Part shown: piece after piece, positions 48,563 through 57,994 of the stretch
Position numbering within the stretch: position 1 is the stretch's first letter
Layout of the letters: every line of letters begins with the position of its first letter
NCBI GenBank assembly: GCA_004552595.1
Contig: SFNX01000005.1
Coordinates: 1-64,000, forward strand
DNA length: 64,000 nucleotides
Reading direction: 5' to 3'
Source of the DNA: Lachnospiraceae bacterium
GTDB taxonomy: Bacteria; Bacillota; Clostridia; Lachnospirales; Lachnospiraceae
The notes under the pieces: model-generated
Seen by the model: the letters and a program-made list of their open reading frames with translations, nothing else
Databases searched by the model: none
What the model was told of the DNA's origin: nothing
Made by a program: the position numbers and the translations under genes

Positions 48563-49096
48563 ATGGCTACATGGAAAACGAGAGGACTTAGAGGTTCTAC
48601 TCTTGAAGACTTAATTAACAGAACAAATGAGAGATATTCAGAAGCCGGTTTATGTCTTGTTCAGAAAATTCCGACTCCGATTACGCCAATAAATATTGAT
48701 TCTAAATCAAGACACATTACTCTTGCATACTTTGAGCAAAAGTCAACAGTCGATTATATTGGCGCAGCACAGGGAATTCCGATAGCTTTTGATGCAAAGG
48801 AATGCGCAAAGGATACATTTACCCTTGCAAATATTCATGAACATCAGGTTAGGTTTATGGATGATTTTGAAAAACAAGGAGGCATTGCCTTTTTCTTAAT
48901 CTATTATACTCATAGAGATAAATACTATTATTTGAGATTTGAAAAACTTAAATATTTCTGGAAACGAATGAATACAGGCGGTAGAAAAAGCTTTACATTT
49001 GATGAAACCGAGGAAGATTTCTTTTTAGAAAGTAAGGCAGGCATTTTCGTGCCATATCTTGATGGAGTAAATCTTGATTTGAGCAGACGGGATTGA
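48563..49096 (+). CDS. recU: Holliday junction resolvase RecU
   Basis: The 177-residue PD-(D/E)xK endonuclease has RGSTLEDLINRTNERY, then QKIPTPITPI, the catalytic STVDYIGAAQGIPIAFDAKE (Asp, Asp/Glu and Lys) and NIHEHQVRFMDDFEKQGGI. In Firmicutes RecU cuts Holliday junctions where other bacteria use RuvC, and it works with RuvAB. RuvB is frameshifted here while RecU is intact. The stop codon overlaps the -35 box of the his promoter. Confidence 0.94.
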   Translation: MATWKTRGLRGSTLEDLINRTNERYSEAGLCLVQKIPTPITPINIDSKSRHITLAYFEQKSTVDYIGAAQGIPIAFDAKECAKDTFTLANIHEHQVRFMDDFEKQGGIAFFLIYYTHRDKYYYLRFEKLKYFWKRMNTGGRKSFTFDETEEDFFLESKAGIFVPYLDGVNLDLSRRD

Positions 49097-49121
49097 CAAA
49101 CAAAATAAATAAATATATAAT
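49093..49121 (+). promoter_or_regulatory. Consensus sigma-A promoter of the his operon
   Basis: TTGACA (49093-49098), exactly 17 nt, and TATAAT (49116-49121). The -35 overlaps the recU TGA stop (49094-49096). Predicted start is near 49128, and a repeat cluster overlaps the -10 and start region. Confidence 0.9.
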
Positions 49122-49150
49122 TCGCTTTGGTAATTCGCTAACGAATTAGC
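49118..49150 (+). promoter_or_regulatory. Repeat cluster over the his promoter start site, probable operator
   Basis: TAATTCGCT occurs at 49118-49126 and again at 49131-49139. An inverted TAATTCG/CGAATTA pair (49131-49137, 49142-49148) has a 4-nt centre, and a second stem GCTAA/TTAGC (49138-49142, 49146-49150) overlaps it. This suits repressor binding across the -10 and start site, or a 5'-terminal hairpin in the mRNA. Confidence 0.6.
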
Positions 49151-49184
49151 ACATTAACGCACTAAAGTATATGGAGAGATAATA

Positions 49185-50183
49185 ATGTATAATAAATTAC
49201 TACATACTCCTGAAGGCTTCAGGGATATATATGGAAATGAATATTATAAAAGACAGGACGTCAAAAATACACTTTTTGACACTATAAAAAAATATAATTA
49301 TATGAATATTGATTTGCCATCAATAGAATATTTTGATATTTTTTCTTCTGATATCGGTACAATACCATCAAATGAGCTTTTTAAGTTTTTTGACAAAGAA
49401 GGAAATACACTATGTCTTCGTCCTGACTTCACGCCATCTATTGCACGTGTTGCGGCTACTTATTTTGCGGATTATGAAGATATTTTAAGATTTGTATATT
49501 CAGGACTTACATATGTTAATTCTTCTGACCTTCAAGGTAAGCTAAAAGAATCATTAGAAGTAGGCAGTGAATTAATAGGAGATGATTCGGTTAAGGCAGA
49601 CTATGAAATCATATCAATAGTACTTGATTGTGCTAAGGCACTTAATATTGAAGACTTTCAGATAAGTATTGGTAATGTTGAATTCTTTAAAGGATTATGT
49701 GAAGAGTTTGTTTTCGATGAAAAAACCGAAATGGACTTAAGAGATATGATTTCCAACAAGAATTATTTTGGTGCTAAGGGAATCCTTGATGCAACTGATA
49801 TTAATGAAGACGTTAAGGACTCCATATTAAGTATTTCGGAATTATTCGGTTCATATGAATGTCTTGAAAAAGCAATTGAAATGTCAGGGAACGGACGATC
49901 AAAATATGCAATTAAAAGACTTATGGAATTATATGCGTTGCTTAAGAATGAAGGCAAAGAAAAATATATTTCGTTTGACTTAGGAATGCTTTCAAAATAC
50001 AACTACTATACAGGAATCGTATTCAGAGGCTATACATACGGAAGCGGTGATGCAATATTTAAAGGCGGAAGGTATGATAAGCTTATCGAAAAATTTGGAA
50101 AAGATGCACCTGCTATAGGATTTTCAGCTAATGTCGACCAGCTTGTGTCGGTAATAACAAGAAATAAGAAAGAAAACAATTAA
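49185..50183 (+). CDS. hisZ: ATP phosphoribosyltransferase regulatory subunit HisZ
   Basis: The 332-residue HisRS-like protein has class II synthetase motif 2 as [16 protein letters not shown] and the [25 protein letters not shown] region (near 275), but lacks the C-terminal anticodon-binding domain of HisRS. It activates the short HisG encoded 13 nt downstream in the first step of histidine synthesis. GGAG lies upstream of the ATG. Confidence 0.95.
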   Translation: MYNKLLHTPEGFRDIYGNEYYKRQDVKNTLFDTIKKYNYMNIDLPSIEYFDIFSSDIGTIPSNELFKFFDKEGNTLCLRPDFTPSIARVAATYFADYEDILRFVYSGLTYVNSSDLQGKLKESLEVGSELIGDDSVKADYEIISIVLDCAKALNIEDFQISIGNVEFFKGLCEEFVFDEKTEMDLRDMISNKNYFGAKGILDATDINEDVKDSILSISELFGSYECLEKAIEMSGNGRSKYAIKRLMELYALLKNEGKEKYISFDLGMLSKYNYYTGIVFRGYTYGSGDAIFKGGRYDKLIEKFGKDAPAIGFSANVDQLVSVITRNKKENN

Positions 50184-50196
50184 ATCCGAGGTATAT

Positions 50197-50853
50197 ATGA
50201 GATATTTAACTTTTGCATTAACTAAGGGCAGACTTGCCAATAAAACACTTGAACTACTTGAGAAAACAGGTATATATTGCGAGGAAATGAAAGATAAAGA
50301 CACAAGGAAGCTTATCTTTGTAAATGAGGAACTTAAGCTTAAGTTCTTTTTAGCCAAGGGTCCTGATGTACCTACATATGTGGAATATGGCGCTGCCGAT
50401 ATAGGTGTAGTAGGCAAAGACACAATTATGGAGGAAAACCGCAAAAATTACGAGGTTCTCGATTTAGGCTTCGGAAAATGCAGAATGTGTGTATGTGGTC
50501 CAAATAGTGCTAAAGAATTACTTAATTCACATGAAGTAATAAGAGTTGCAACCAAATACCCTGTAATAGCTAAAGATTATTTTCATAATGAGAAACATAG
50601 AACAGTTGATATTATTAAGCTTAACGGTTCAATTGAATTGGCACCAATTGTCGGTCTTTCGGATGTTATCGTAGATATAGTTGAAACAGGTTCTACATTA
50701 AGGGAAAACGGTCTTGAAGTATTAGAAGAAATTCATCCGATTTCTGCAAGAATGATTGTAAACAGAGTATCAATGAATATGGAAAGCAAGAGAATTAACA
50801 ATCTCATTAAAGATATTAAAGAAGTATTAAACGATAAGAACGGAGCTATATAA
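50197..50853 (+). CDS. hisG: ATP phosphoribosyltransferase catalytic subunit, short form HisG
   Basis: Transfers the phosphoribosyl group to ATP in the first committed step of histidine synthesis. The 218-residue length is the short form that lacks the regulatory ACT domain and depends on HisZ. Signatures are [16 protein letters not shown], then [14 protein letters not shown], and [18 protein letters not shown] near 162. Its last base overlaps the hisD start (50853). Confidence 0.97.
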   Translation: MRYLTFALTKGRLANKTLELLEKTGIYCEEMKDKDTRKLIFVNEELKLKFFLAKGPDVPTYVEYGAADIGVVGKDTIMEENRKNYEVLDLGFGKCRMCVCGPNSAKELLNSHEVIRVATKYPVIAKDYFHNEKHRTVDIIKLNGSIELAPIVGLSDVIVDIVETGSTLRENGLEVLEEIHPISARMIVNRVSMNMESKRINNLIKDIKEVLNDKNGAI

Positions 50854-52142
50854 TGAGACAAATCAAATTAACTGAAGAAACAAAAAAGGATATACTTACT
50901 ACTTTATTAAAGCGTTCACCTTCACAGTATCCTGAATATGAAAAAACCGTATCTGAAATTCTTAATAATGTCAGAAATAACGGTGATAAAGCTGTATTTG
51001 AATATACAGAAAAATTTGACGGATATAAATATGATGAAAATACTATAAGAGTAACAGAAAAAGAAATTAATGAAGCATATAATAATTACGATAAAGAACT
51101 TATTGCAATTATGGAAAAAGCTTTTAACAATATTAAGGAGTACCATGAGAAACAGAAACAGAATTCCTGGATTAGTACAAAGGAGGATGGTACTTTACTT
51201 GGAGTAAAGGTTTCTGCAATTGAAAAAGCCGGAGTTTATGTACCCGGCGGAAAAGCAGCATATCCATCGTCTACTCTTATGTGTGTTATTCCTGCATTAG
51301 TAGCCGGTGTAGAAAGGATTGTAATGGTTACTCCGGCCAACAAGGAAGGAAAAGTGGCAGATTGTACTCTTGTTGCGGCAAAAATCTGTGGAGTTAATGA
51401 GATATATAAAGTTGGAGGAGCACAGGCAATTGCAGCTTTGGCTTACGGAACAGAAACAATTCCAAAAGTTGATAAAATTGTTGGACCCGGTAATATTTTT
51501 GTGGCTTTGGCTAAAAAAGCAGTATTTGGACATGTAAGCATTGATTCTGTTGCGGGCCCTTCTGAAATACTTGTAATTGCAGATGATACTGCCAACCCAA
51601 GATATGTTGCTGCTGATCTTTTGTCTCAAGCCGAACATGATCAGCTTGCATCAGCAATATTACTTACTACATCTAAGGAACTTGCTGACAAAGTATCTGC
51701 AGAAGTTGATATTTTCTTAAAAGAATTATCAAGAACTGAAATAATTGAAAAGTCTTTAGAAAACTACGGATATATTATTTTGTGTGATTCAATTGATGAT
51801 GCTATTGATGCGGCAAATGAGATTGCATCTGAGCACCTTGAGATTTTAACAAAGAATCCGTATGAAACAATGACTAAGATAAAAAATGCAGGAGCTATCT
51901 TTTTAGGTGAATATTCTTCAGAGCCGTTAGGTGATTATTTTGCAGGACCAAATCATGTTCTTCCTACTAACGGAACAGCAAAGTTTTTCTCACCTTTATC
52001 TGTTGATGCATTTATCAAAAAGACAAGTATTATTTCATATTCTAAAGATGCACTTAAAGAAATTCACACTGATATTGAAAGATTTGCATTATCAGAAGGC
52101 CTCAGCGCACATGCAAATTCAATAAAAGTGCGATTTGAATAA
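50853..52142 (+). CDS. hisD: Histidinol dehydrogenase
   Basis: Oxidises L-histidinol to L-histidine with two NAD, zinc-dependent. The 429-residue length is usual. Visible motifs are [20 protein letters not shown] (about 129-148), [49 protein letters not shown] and the zinc-ligand region [15 protein letters not shown] near 261, with [16 protein letters not shown]. Its start overlaps the hisG stop by 1 nt. Confidence 0.98.
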   Translation: MRQIKLTEETKKDILTTLLKRSPSQYPEYEKTVSEILNNVRNNGDKAVFEYTEKFDGYKYDENTIRVTEKEINEAYNNYDKELIAIMEKAFNNIKEYHEKQKQNSWISTKEDGTLLGVKVSAIEKAGVYVPGGKAAYPSSTLMCVIPALVAGVERIVMVTPANKEGKVADCTLVAAKICGVNEIYKVGGAQAIAALAYGTETIPKVDKIVGPGNIFVALAKKAVFGHVSIDSVAGPSEILVIADDTANPRYVAADLLSQAEHDQLASAILLTTSKELADKVSAEVDIFLKELSRTEIIEKSLENYGYIILCDSIDDAIDAANEIASEHLEILTKNPYETMTKIKNAGAIFLGEYSSEPLGDYFAGPNHVLPTNGTAKFFSPLSVDAFIKKTSIISYSKDALKEIHTDIERFALSEGLSAHANSIKVRFE

Positions 52143-52169
52143 TATTTATATTTAAGAACAGGAGAAAAG

Positions 52170-53330
52170 ATGAACAGTTTATTAATCCCTGCTTTATTTT
52201 TAAAAGATGAAAAGCTTGTATCAGATTTTTCAAATTATAATGTACTCTCTGATAATCCTGTAGATTATTCGGTTTCATTAGCAGCAAAAGGTGCAAATAA
52301 GATTATAATTTTTGATTTATCAAATACGGATTCAGAGCATGATAAAGCCTTGACTTGTATTAGGAATATAACAAGAGCTGTTGATATTCCAATAATCGGT
52401 GCAGGTAATATTAAGCGCTTAGAGGATGTTAAGAAGATACTCTATGCAGGCTGTAAGGCTTGTGCTCTCAATATGTCTAAGGATTCAAATCTTAAGCTTA
52501 TTGAAGAAGCATCTAAAAGATTTGAAAAAGACAAAATAATGGTTTGTATAAAAGAAGAGGGCGAATATTATAGTAACGAACCAATTATTAATGAATATTC
52601 ATCTGCCATAGTATCAATAAATGAGATGGTAACAGTTGATACTAACGAACTTACATTTATTCATATTGAAAAAGATCCTGACAGGCAGGTTTATTCAGTT
52701 AATATTGACTGCAAATACAAATGGTCGGACTTAAAAAAGAATTCAGATGGATATGTACCTGTAGTAGTTCAGGATTACAAGACTGATGAAGTATTAATGG
52801 TTGCATATATGAACGAAGAAGCGTTTAACAAAACGATTGATACAGGGGTAATGACATATTATTCACGTTCAAGAAATGAACTGTGGGTAAAGGGACTTAC
52901 AAGCGGACATTTTCAGTATGTTAAATCCATGTATGTAGATTGTGATTTGGATACAATACTTGTTAAGGTTTTACAGATTGGAAGTGCATGTCATACAGGA
53001 AAGGGTAGTTGTTTCTTTAACGAGGCTTTCAGTCTTAATTCAAGTAATCACAATCCGTCGAAGGTTTTTGATGAGGTTATGGCAACTATTTTAGACAGAA
53101 AAGTACATCCTAAGGAAGGAAGCTATACAAATTATTTGTTTGATAAAGGAATAGACAAAGTCCTTAAAAAAGTCGGAGAAGAAGCTACTGAAATAGTGAT
53201 TGCAGCTAAAAATCCCGATAAAGAAGAGATTAAATATGAAATTGCAGATTTCTTATATCATGTAATGGTTCTTATGGCGCAAAAAGATGTTACATGGGAA
53301 GATATTACTGAAGAACTTGCCAACAGATAA
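52170..53330 (+). CDS. hisIE: HisI-HisE bifunctional enzyme with an N-terminal HisA/HisF-like half-barrel
   Basis: The 386-residue protein catalyses two histidine-pathway steps. The cyclohydrolase (HisI, about residues 190-290) has [33 protein letters not shown] and the metal-site pattern [10 protein letters not shown] with [13 protein letters not shown]. The pyrophosphohydrolase (HisE, about 300-386) has [16 protein letters not shown] and [13 protein letters not shown]. The first 170 residues resemble a truncated HisA/HisF barrel ([43 protein letters not shown]) that lacks the second half and the catalytic Asp at the first strand (PALFL in place of ACLDV). An AGGAG site lies upstream. Confidence 0.93.
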   Translation: MNSLLIPALFLKDEKLVSDFSNYNVLSDNPVDYSVSLAAKGANKIIIFDLSNTDSEHDKALTCIRNITRAVDIPIIGAGNIKRLEDVKKILYAGCKACALNMSKDSNLKLIEEASKRFEKDKIMVCIKEEGEYYSNEPIINEYSSAIVSINEMVTVDTNELTFIHIEKDPDRQVYSVNIDCKYKWSDLKKNSDGYVPVVVQDYKTDEVLMVAYMNEEAFNKTIDTGVMTYYSRSRNELWVKGLTSGHFQYVKSMYVDCDLDTILVKVLQIGSACHTGKGSCFFNEAFSLNSSNHNPSKVFDEVMATILDRKVHPKEGSYTNYLFDKGIDKVLKKVGEEATEIVIAAKNPDKEEIKYEIADFLYHVMVLMAQKDVTWEDITEELANR

Positions 53331-53429
53331 TTTATATATTGTATATATCGTTTATTCATGATATGATAATTGTTGACATAATATTTAATTGTGTTATGGG
53401 TAGTATAAAACAATGGAGGGTGTTTACTA

Positions 53430-54212
53430 ATGATTTCAACAATTAAAAAAATAGTTATTCATGCAGCAATTGCCGCATTAGCTTTAATATCAGTTAATAC
53501 ATTTGATGTATATGCTGCAGGTAAGAATGCTAAATTTAACGTTACATTCATTTATGGAACAACAATAAATACTCAGCAGGTAAAAAGAGGTAAAGATGCA
53601 ATCGTTCCTGTTGATACTTTTGTTCCGGGATTTACATTTGCAGGATGGACAGACACAGCTGCCAATATACAGTCTGATAAGATTATTCTTGGTATGTATA
53701 CTCCTACAAAGGCCGCAGTAACTGCAAGTACTACACCTACACAGAACGGTATTGGTGGAAAGGCAATAAAGCTTAATAATAATGTATCTGCTCCTGCTTT
53801 ACCATGGTGGGATATGTCTCTTAAGGGAGTACCTGGTAAGACTTGTGTAGTAAGATGGTACAACGGACATAACGGTGAACTTTGGAAGACAGATGTAGTT
53901 CCATACGGAACAACACTTGATGATCCGGGCAATCCTTGTCTGCACGGATATGATTTTGTCGGCTGGGAAGGTTCATGGGAGAATATCACTGAAGACAGAA
54001 ACATTAAAGCCTGGTATTACCACTTAAATAAAGTCAGATTTATTGATGACTATACAGGTGATGTAATTGATGAAAAGTGGGTTCGTGACGGAGAGGGAGT
54101 TGGCGAACCAAGAATACCTGAACATCATGGTATGGACTTTGATTGCTTCTCAAGAAGTCTTTCAAATATCAACGGAGATACAGATATTTACTTATATTAT
54201 AAAGAAGATTAA
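53430..54212 (+). CDS. Secreted InlB B-repeat (Listeria-Bacteroides repeat) protein
   Basis: The 260-residue protein has a signal peptide (MISTIKKIVIHAAIAALALI, cleavage after about VYA-A) and three InlB B-repeat/Flg_new modules: KFNVTFIYG with FTFAGWTD; VVRWYNGHNGELWKTDVVPYG with YDFVGWEG; and KVRFIDDYTGDVIDEKWV. No LPXTG motif, membrane anchor or wall-binding domain is visible, so release into the medium or loose wall association is inferred. TTGACA (53373-53378) with a poor TATGGG -10 is the only candidate promoter. GGAGGG lies upstream, and a terminator closes the gene. Confidence 0.85.
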   Translation: MISTIKKIVIHAAIAALALISVNTFDVYAAGKNAKFNVTFIYGTTINTQQVKRGKDAIVPVDTFVPGFTFAGWTDTAANIQSDKIILGMYTPTKAAVTASTTPTQNGIGGKAIKLNNNVSAPALPWWDMSLKGVPGKTCVVRWYNGHNGELWKTDVVPYGTTLDDPGNPCLHGYDFVGWEGSWENITEDRNIKAWYYHLNKVRFIDDYTGDVIDEKWVRDGEGVGEPRIPEHHGMDFDCFSRSLSNINGDTDIYLYYKED

Positions 54213-54227
54213 TTGTATAAATATTTA

Positions 54228-54262
54228 CAGAGCACATGTAATATGTGCTCTGTTTTTTTTTT
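54228..54262 (+). terminator. Strong rho-independent terminator after the InlB-repeat gene
   Basis: CAGAGCACAT (54228-54237), loop GTAAT, ATGTGCTCTG (54243-54252), then ten T (54253-54262). The stem is GC-containing and the T-run is long. Confidence 0.92.
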
Positions 54263-54270
54263 CATATATT

Positions 54271-54279
54271 TGGTAAAAT
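54271..54279 (+). promoter_or_regulatory. Possible extended -10 promoter for the radical-SAM operon
   Basis: TGG-TAAAAT (54271-54279) forms an extended -10 element about 39 nt before the start. The -35 position falls in the terminator T-run and shows no good box, so this is tentative. Confidence 0.4.
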
Positions 54280-54317
54280 AAACTCTGTATGTGATTATTT
54301 TTAAGAAAGAAAAAGAA

Positions 54318-56189
54318 ATGGAAAAAAGAGCGTTATCAGATAAGATATTATTAAAAATTGACAAGCCTGCCAGATATATTGGTCATGAAATAAATGCAAT
54401 ATATAAAGATAAATCAAAAATTGATATAAGATTTTGTATGTGTTTTCCTGATGTGTATGAAATTGGTATGTCTCATCTTGGAATTCAAATTTTATATGAT
54501 TTATTTAATAAACGTGATGATGTCTGGTGTGAACGAGTATATTCACCATGGATTGATCTACATCAGATAATGAAGGCAGAAAATATTCCTCTGTTTGCTT
54601 TAGAATCACAGGATAACATTAAAGATTTTAACTTCCTTGGAATAACACTTCAATACGAAATGTGTTATACAAATATAATTCAGATTCTTGATTTATCACA
54701 AATTCCAATCTATGCAATAGACCGGAAAAATGATGACACAATAGTAATTGGCGGAGGACCTTGTGCATATAATCCTGAGCCTATTGCTGACTTTTTTGAT
54801 CTGTTTTATATAGGTGAAGGTGAAGTGAGCTATAATATGCTTCTTGATCTATATAAGGAATGTAAAAAGGAAGGCTTTAATCGACAGAAATTTCTTCGTA
54901 TGGCATCAAAAATAGATGGGATTTACGTTCCGTCACTTTATAATGTTGAATATAACGAAGATATGACAATTAATAAATTTGAACCAATTTATGAGGATGT
55001 TCCGTCGAAGGTAAAAAAGACTGCAGTTGAAGATTTTACATTCAGTCCATATCCGACAGAGCCGATTGTTCCATATATAAAAGCAACTCAGGACAGGGTT
55101 GTTCTTGAAATTCAACGCGGTTGCATAAGAGGATGCAGATTCTGTCAGGCGGGAATGATTTACAGACCTGTTAGAGAAAAAAATATAGAACAACTAAAAG
55201 AAATTGCAAAAAAAATGCTTGATTCTACCGGGCATGAGGAAATATGCTTAAGTTCCTTATCTTCATCTGATTACACAGAACTCAAGGAACTGTTAACATT
55301 CCTTATTGAATATGGAAAGGAAAAGCATGTTAATATTTCTTTGCCTTCGTTAAGAATTGATGCATTTTCTCTTGATGTAATGAGTAAAGTCCAGGATATT
55401 AAAAAGAGTTCTCTTACATTTGCTCCTGAAGCCGGCTCTCAAAGGCTTAGAAATGTTATAAATAAAGGACTTACTGAAGAAGTAATTCTTAATGGTGCAA
55501 AGCTTGCATTTTTAGGAGGCTGGAGTAAGGTGAAGCTTTATTTTATGCTTGGACAGCCATATGAAACGAATGATGATATAAGAGGAATAGCAGAGCTTTC
55601 CAATGAAATAGCAAAGCTTTATTATGACACTATTCCTAAAGAAGAAAGAAAAGGGAAAAAAGTACATATTACTTCTTCGACTTCATTTTTTGTTCCAAAA
55701 CCATTCACACCTTTTCAATGGGCAAGACAATGCACAAAAGAAGAATTTCTTGAAAAAGCAAGATATACAAAAGAGTGCATGAAGGAACAGATTAACTTTA
55801 AATCCATTCAATATAACTGGCATGAAGCCGATTTAAGCGTTCTTGAAGGACTATTTGCAAGAGGGGACAGAAGGCTTAGTAAAGTATTACTAAGAGCATA
55901 CGAAAAAGGCTGTCTTTTTGACTCATGGACAGAAGAGTATAAGCCTTGGGTATGGGATGAAACGTTAGAAGAATGTAAAGTAGATGTTTCCTTCTATACA
56001 CATAGAGAAAGAAGTGTTGATGAAATACTTCCATGGGATTTTATTGATACATGTGTTAGCAAGAAATTTCTTGTTAATGAATGGTTAAAAGCCAAGGAAG
56101 AACTAATTACGCCAAACTGCAGACAAAAATGCAGTGCATGCGGTGCGGCTGTAATTAAGGGAGGTGTGTGCCATGAAAGTAAGAATTAA
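54318..56189 (+). CDS. Radical SAM protein, TIGR03960 (B12-binding-type) family
   Basis: The 623-residue protein has an N-terminal region with CFPDVYEIGMSHLGIQILYD and VIGGGPCAYNPEPIADFFDL (B12-binding-like fold), then the radical SAM cluster motif RGCIRGCRFCQAG near residue 272, and a C-terminal extension ending in CSACGAAVIKGG. The family is of unknown chemistry and is regularly coupled to the TIGR03936 protein encoded next, as here, with a 17-nt overlap. The start at 54318 is preferred to a GTG at 54291 that has no ribosome site, but support is weak for either. Confidence 0.88.
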   Translation: MEKRALSDKILLKIDKPARYIGHEINAIYKDKSKIDIRFCMCFPDVYEIGMSHLGIQILYDLFNKRDDVWCERVYSPWIDLHQIMKAENIPLFALESQDNIKDFNFLGITLQYEMCYTNIIQILDLSQIPIYAIDRKNDDTIVIGGGPCAYNPEPIADFFDLFYIGEGEVSYNMLLDLYKECKKEGFNRQKFLRMASKIDGIYVPSLYNVEYNEDMTINKFEPIYEDVPSKVKKTAVEDFTFSPYPTEPIVPYIKATQDRVVLEIQRGCIRGCRFCQAGMIYRPVREKNIEQLKEIAKKMLDSTGHEEICLSSLSSSDYTELKELLTFLIEYGKEKHVNISLPSLRIDAFSLDVMSKVQDIKKSSLTFAPEAGSQRLRNVINKGLTEEVILNGAKLAFLGGWSKVKLYFMLGQPYETNDDIRGIAELSNEIAKLYYDTIPKEERKGKKVHITSSTSFFVPKPFTPFQWARQCTKEEFLEKARYTKECMKEQINFKSIQYNWHEADLSVLEGLFARGDRRLSKVLLRAYEKGCLFDSWTEEYKPWVWDETLEECKVDVSFYTHRERSVDEILPWDFIDTCVSKKFLVNEWLKAKEELITPNCRQKCSACGAAVIKGGVCHESKN

Positions 56190-56874
56190 GTTTTCAAAAT
56201 GCGGTGCACTTAAGTTTATCGGACACCTCGATGTAATGAGATATTTTCAAAAGCTTATGAGAAGGGCTGATATCCCAATTGCTTATTCGGAAGGCTTTTC
56301 ACCTCATCAAATTATGTCCTTTGCGATGCCGCTTGGTATTGGAGATGAGAGTATTGCAGAATATGTTGATATAGAACTTAATTCATATATCAGTTCAAAC
56401 GATGCAATAAACAGACTTAATGAAAAGTCAGTAGATGAAATAAGAATTCTTTCATTTAAGGAAATACCGGAAGGCAAAGCTTATAATGCAATGTCCAGCA
56501 TTAGTGCTGCTTCATATGAAATTAAAATAAGGGATGAGAATAAGCCTGAATTTGATTTTGAAAAAGCATTTTATGATTTACTTGATAAAGATCAGGTGAT
56601 TGTTACAAAACAGTCAAAGAAATCAGAAAATACGCTTGATATTAAACCGTTTATTTATGAATACAATATAAACGGAGACGTTATTTCTTTGCTTGTATCG
56701 TGTGGCTCTGTAATGAATATTAAGCCTGAGCTTGTAATAAAAGCTGTTTTTGATTCTATGAATAAAGAATTTGATGAATATTTTATTACAATTAAAAGAA
56801 CCGAAATGTATACAGGCGTATATAATGAAAAGTCTTTTAAATCATTAGAGGATGTAGGAAAAGACATTTTATAA
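56173..56874 (+). CDS. TIGR03936 radical-SAM-linked protein
   Basis: The 233-residue protein of the DUF2344 family has the N-terminal KFSKCGALKFIGHLDVMRYF and AYSEGFSPHQIMSFAMPLGIG signatures. It always accompanies the TIGR03960 radical SAM protein, sometimes fused to it, so a shared substrate is inferred. ATG 56173 has GGGAGG 8 nt upstream. An RNase E/G gene starts 1 nt after its stop. Confidence 0.9.
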   Translation: MKVRIKFSKCGALKFIGHLDVMRYFQKLMRRADIPIAYSEGFSPHQIMSFAMPLGIGDESIAEYVDIELNSYISSNDAINRLNEKSVDEIRILSFKEIPEGKAYNAMSSISAASYEIKIRDENKPEFDFEKAFYDLLDKDQVIVTKQSKKSENTLDIKPFIYEYNINGDVISLLVSCGSVMNIKPELVIKAVFDSMNKEFDEYFITIKRTEMYTGVYNEKSFKSLEDVGKDIL

Positions 56875-56875
56875 T

Positions 56876-57994
56876 ATGAAAAAAAGAGTTGTTATAACAG
56901 AATATCAGAAAAAAGTATTGGTTTTATTTTTACATGATGATAAATGCATAAAAATAAGAGCAGTTGATTCAATCCATGATACTTCTGATTCGGTTTTTCT
57001 TGGAAGAGTTGATAAAGTACTTAAAAATATTGATGCAAGCTTTGTAAGATGTAATAAAACCTCAATGTATTTAAAAGGGACACAATACAAGCCGGAGACG
57101 GTTATTCCCGTAATGCTAAAAAAAGAAACCGACGTTAATAAAAAAGATGCAATAACAGATGAAATATCATTATCAGGTCTTTTTGTTATTGTAAATAAAT
57201 GTATTGACGGCGTTAAATTTTCATCAAGAATACGTGATAAAAGCAAAATATGTACAGATAATCTGAATAATGTAATTATCAGACAAAATGCAGTCTATGC
57301 AAATACAGAGTCAATATACAATGAATATAAATACTTATCAAAAATTCTTGATAATATTTATAAAAATAAAGATAAAAGAACAGATAATTCTATTTTGTAT
57401 TTAGGTCTGCCGGAATTATTAAATATATTGTTTACTGAAGATATATGTAATTACGATGAAATACTTACTGATTCAGATGAAGTATTTGAGCTTATTAATG
57501 ATTTTTGCAATAACTATAAATCCAAGAATATCGATGTAAATATACAATTTAAAAAATATGAAGACAAAATGGTTCCGCTTTCAGCGCTTATTTCATTATC
57601 TTCAAAGCTTGAAAGGGCTACAAGCAGAATAGTCCATCTTAAATCCGATGCGTATATTACAATTGATAAGACAGAAGCGCTTACAGTAATAGATGTTAAC
57701 AGCGGTAATACTACATTTAAAGGAGATAGGGCAACTGTAATTCATTCGATAAATATTGAAGCCGCAAAGGAAGTAGTATTACAGCTTAAGCTTAGAAATA
57801 TTTCAGGAATTATCATTGTTGATTTCATCAATGAACAAAAATCAGAATATAACGATGAATTAATTAAAACAATAAAAGAAGAACTTAAAACCGATGACCA
57901 GGGAGCAAAATGTTATGGATTAACAAAGCTTGGTCTTGTTGAAATTTCAAGAAAAAGAATAAGTAAGACACTTAAGGAACAGTTATGGACATAG
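56876..57994 (+). CDS. Ribonuclease E/G family protein (short form)
   Basis: The 372-residue endoribonuclease has an S1-like N-terminus (SVFLGRVDKVLKNIDASFV) and a DNase-I-like core with both metal-binding Asp motifs: TVIDVNSGNTTFKGD (near 277) and IIVDFINEQ (near 320), followed by LGLVEISRKRI. It ends about there, lacking the zinc-link cysteines and C-terminal small domain of full RNase E/G. Oligomerisation may therefore differ. It follows the radical SAM pair and overlaps mutS by 10 nt. Confidence 0.9.
   Translation: MKKRVVITEYQKKVLVLFLHDDKCIKIRAVDSIHDTSDSVFLGRVDKVLKNIDASFVRCNKTSMYLKGTQYKPETVIPVMLKKETDVNKKDAITDEISLSGLFVIVNKCIDGVKFSSRIRDKSKICTDNLNNVIIRQNAVYANTESIYNEYKYLSKILDNIYKNKDKRTDNSILYLGLPELLNILFTEDICNYDEILTDSDEVFELINDFCNNYKSKNIDVNIQFKKYEDKMVPLSALISLSSKLERATSRIVHLKSDAYITIDKTEALTVIDVNSGNTTFKGDRATVIHSINIEAAKEVVLQLKLRNISGIIIVDFINEQKSEYNDELIKTIKEELKTDDQGAKCYGLTKLGLVEISRKRISKTLKEQLWT

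Noticed and set aside
49122..49184. T-box or histidine leader peptide ahead of hisZ
   Set aside because: The leader is about 60 nt, with no T-box sequence, no terminator and no run of His codons.
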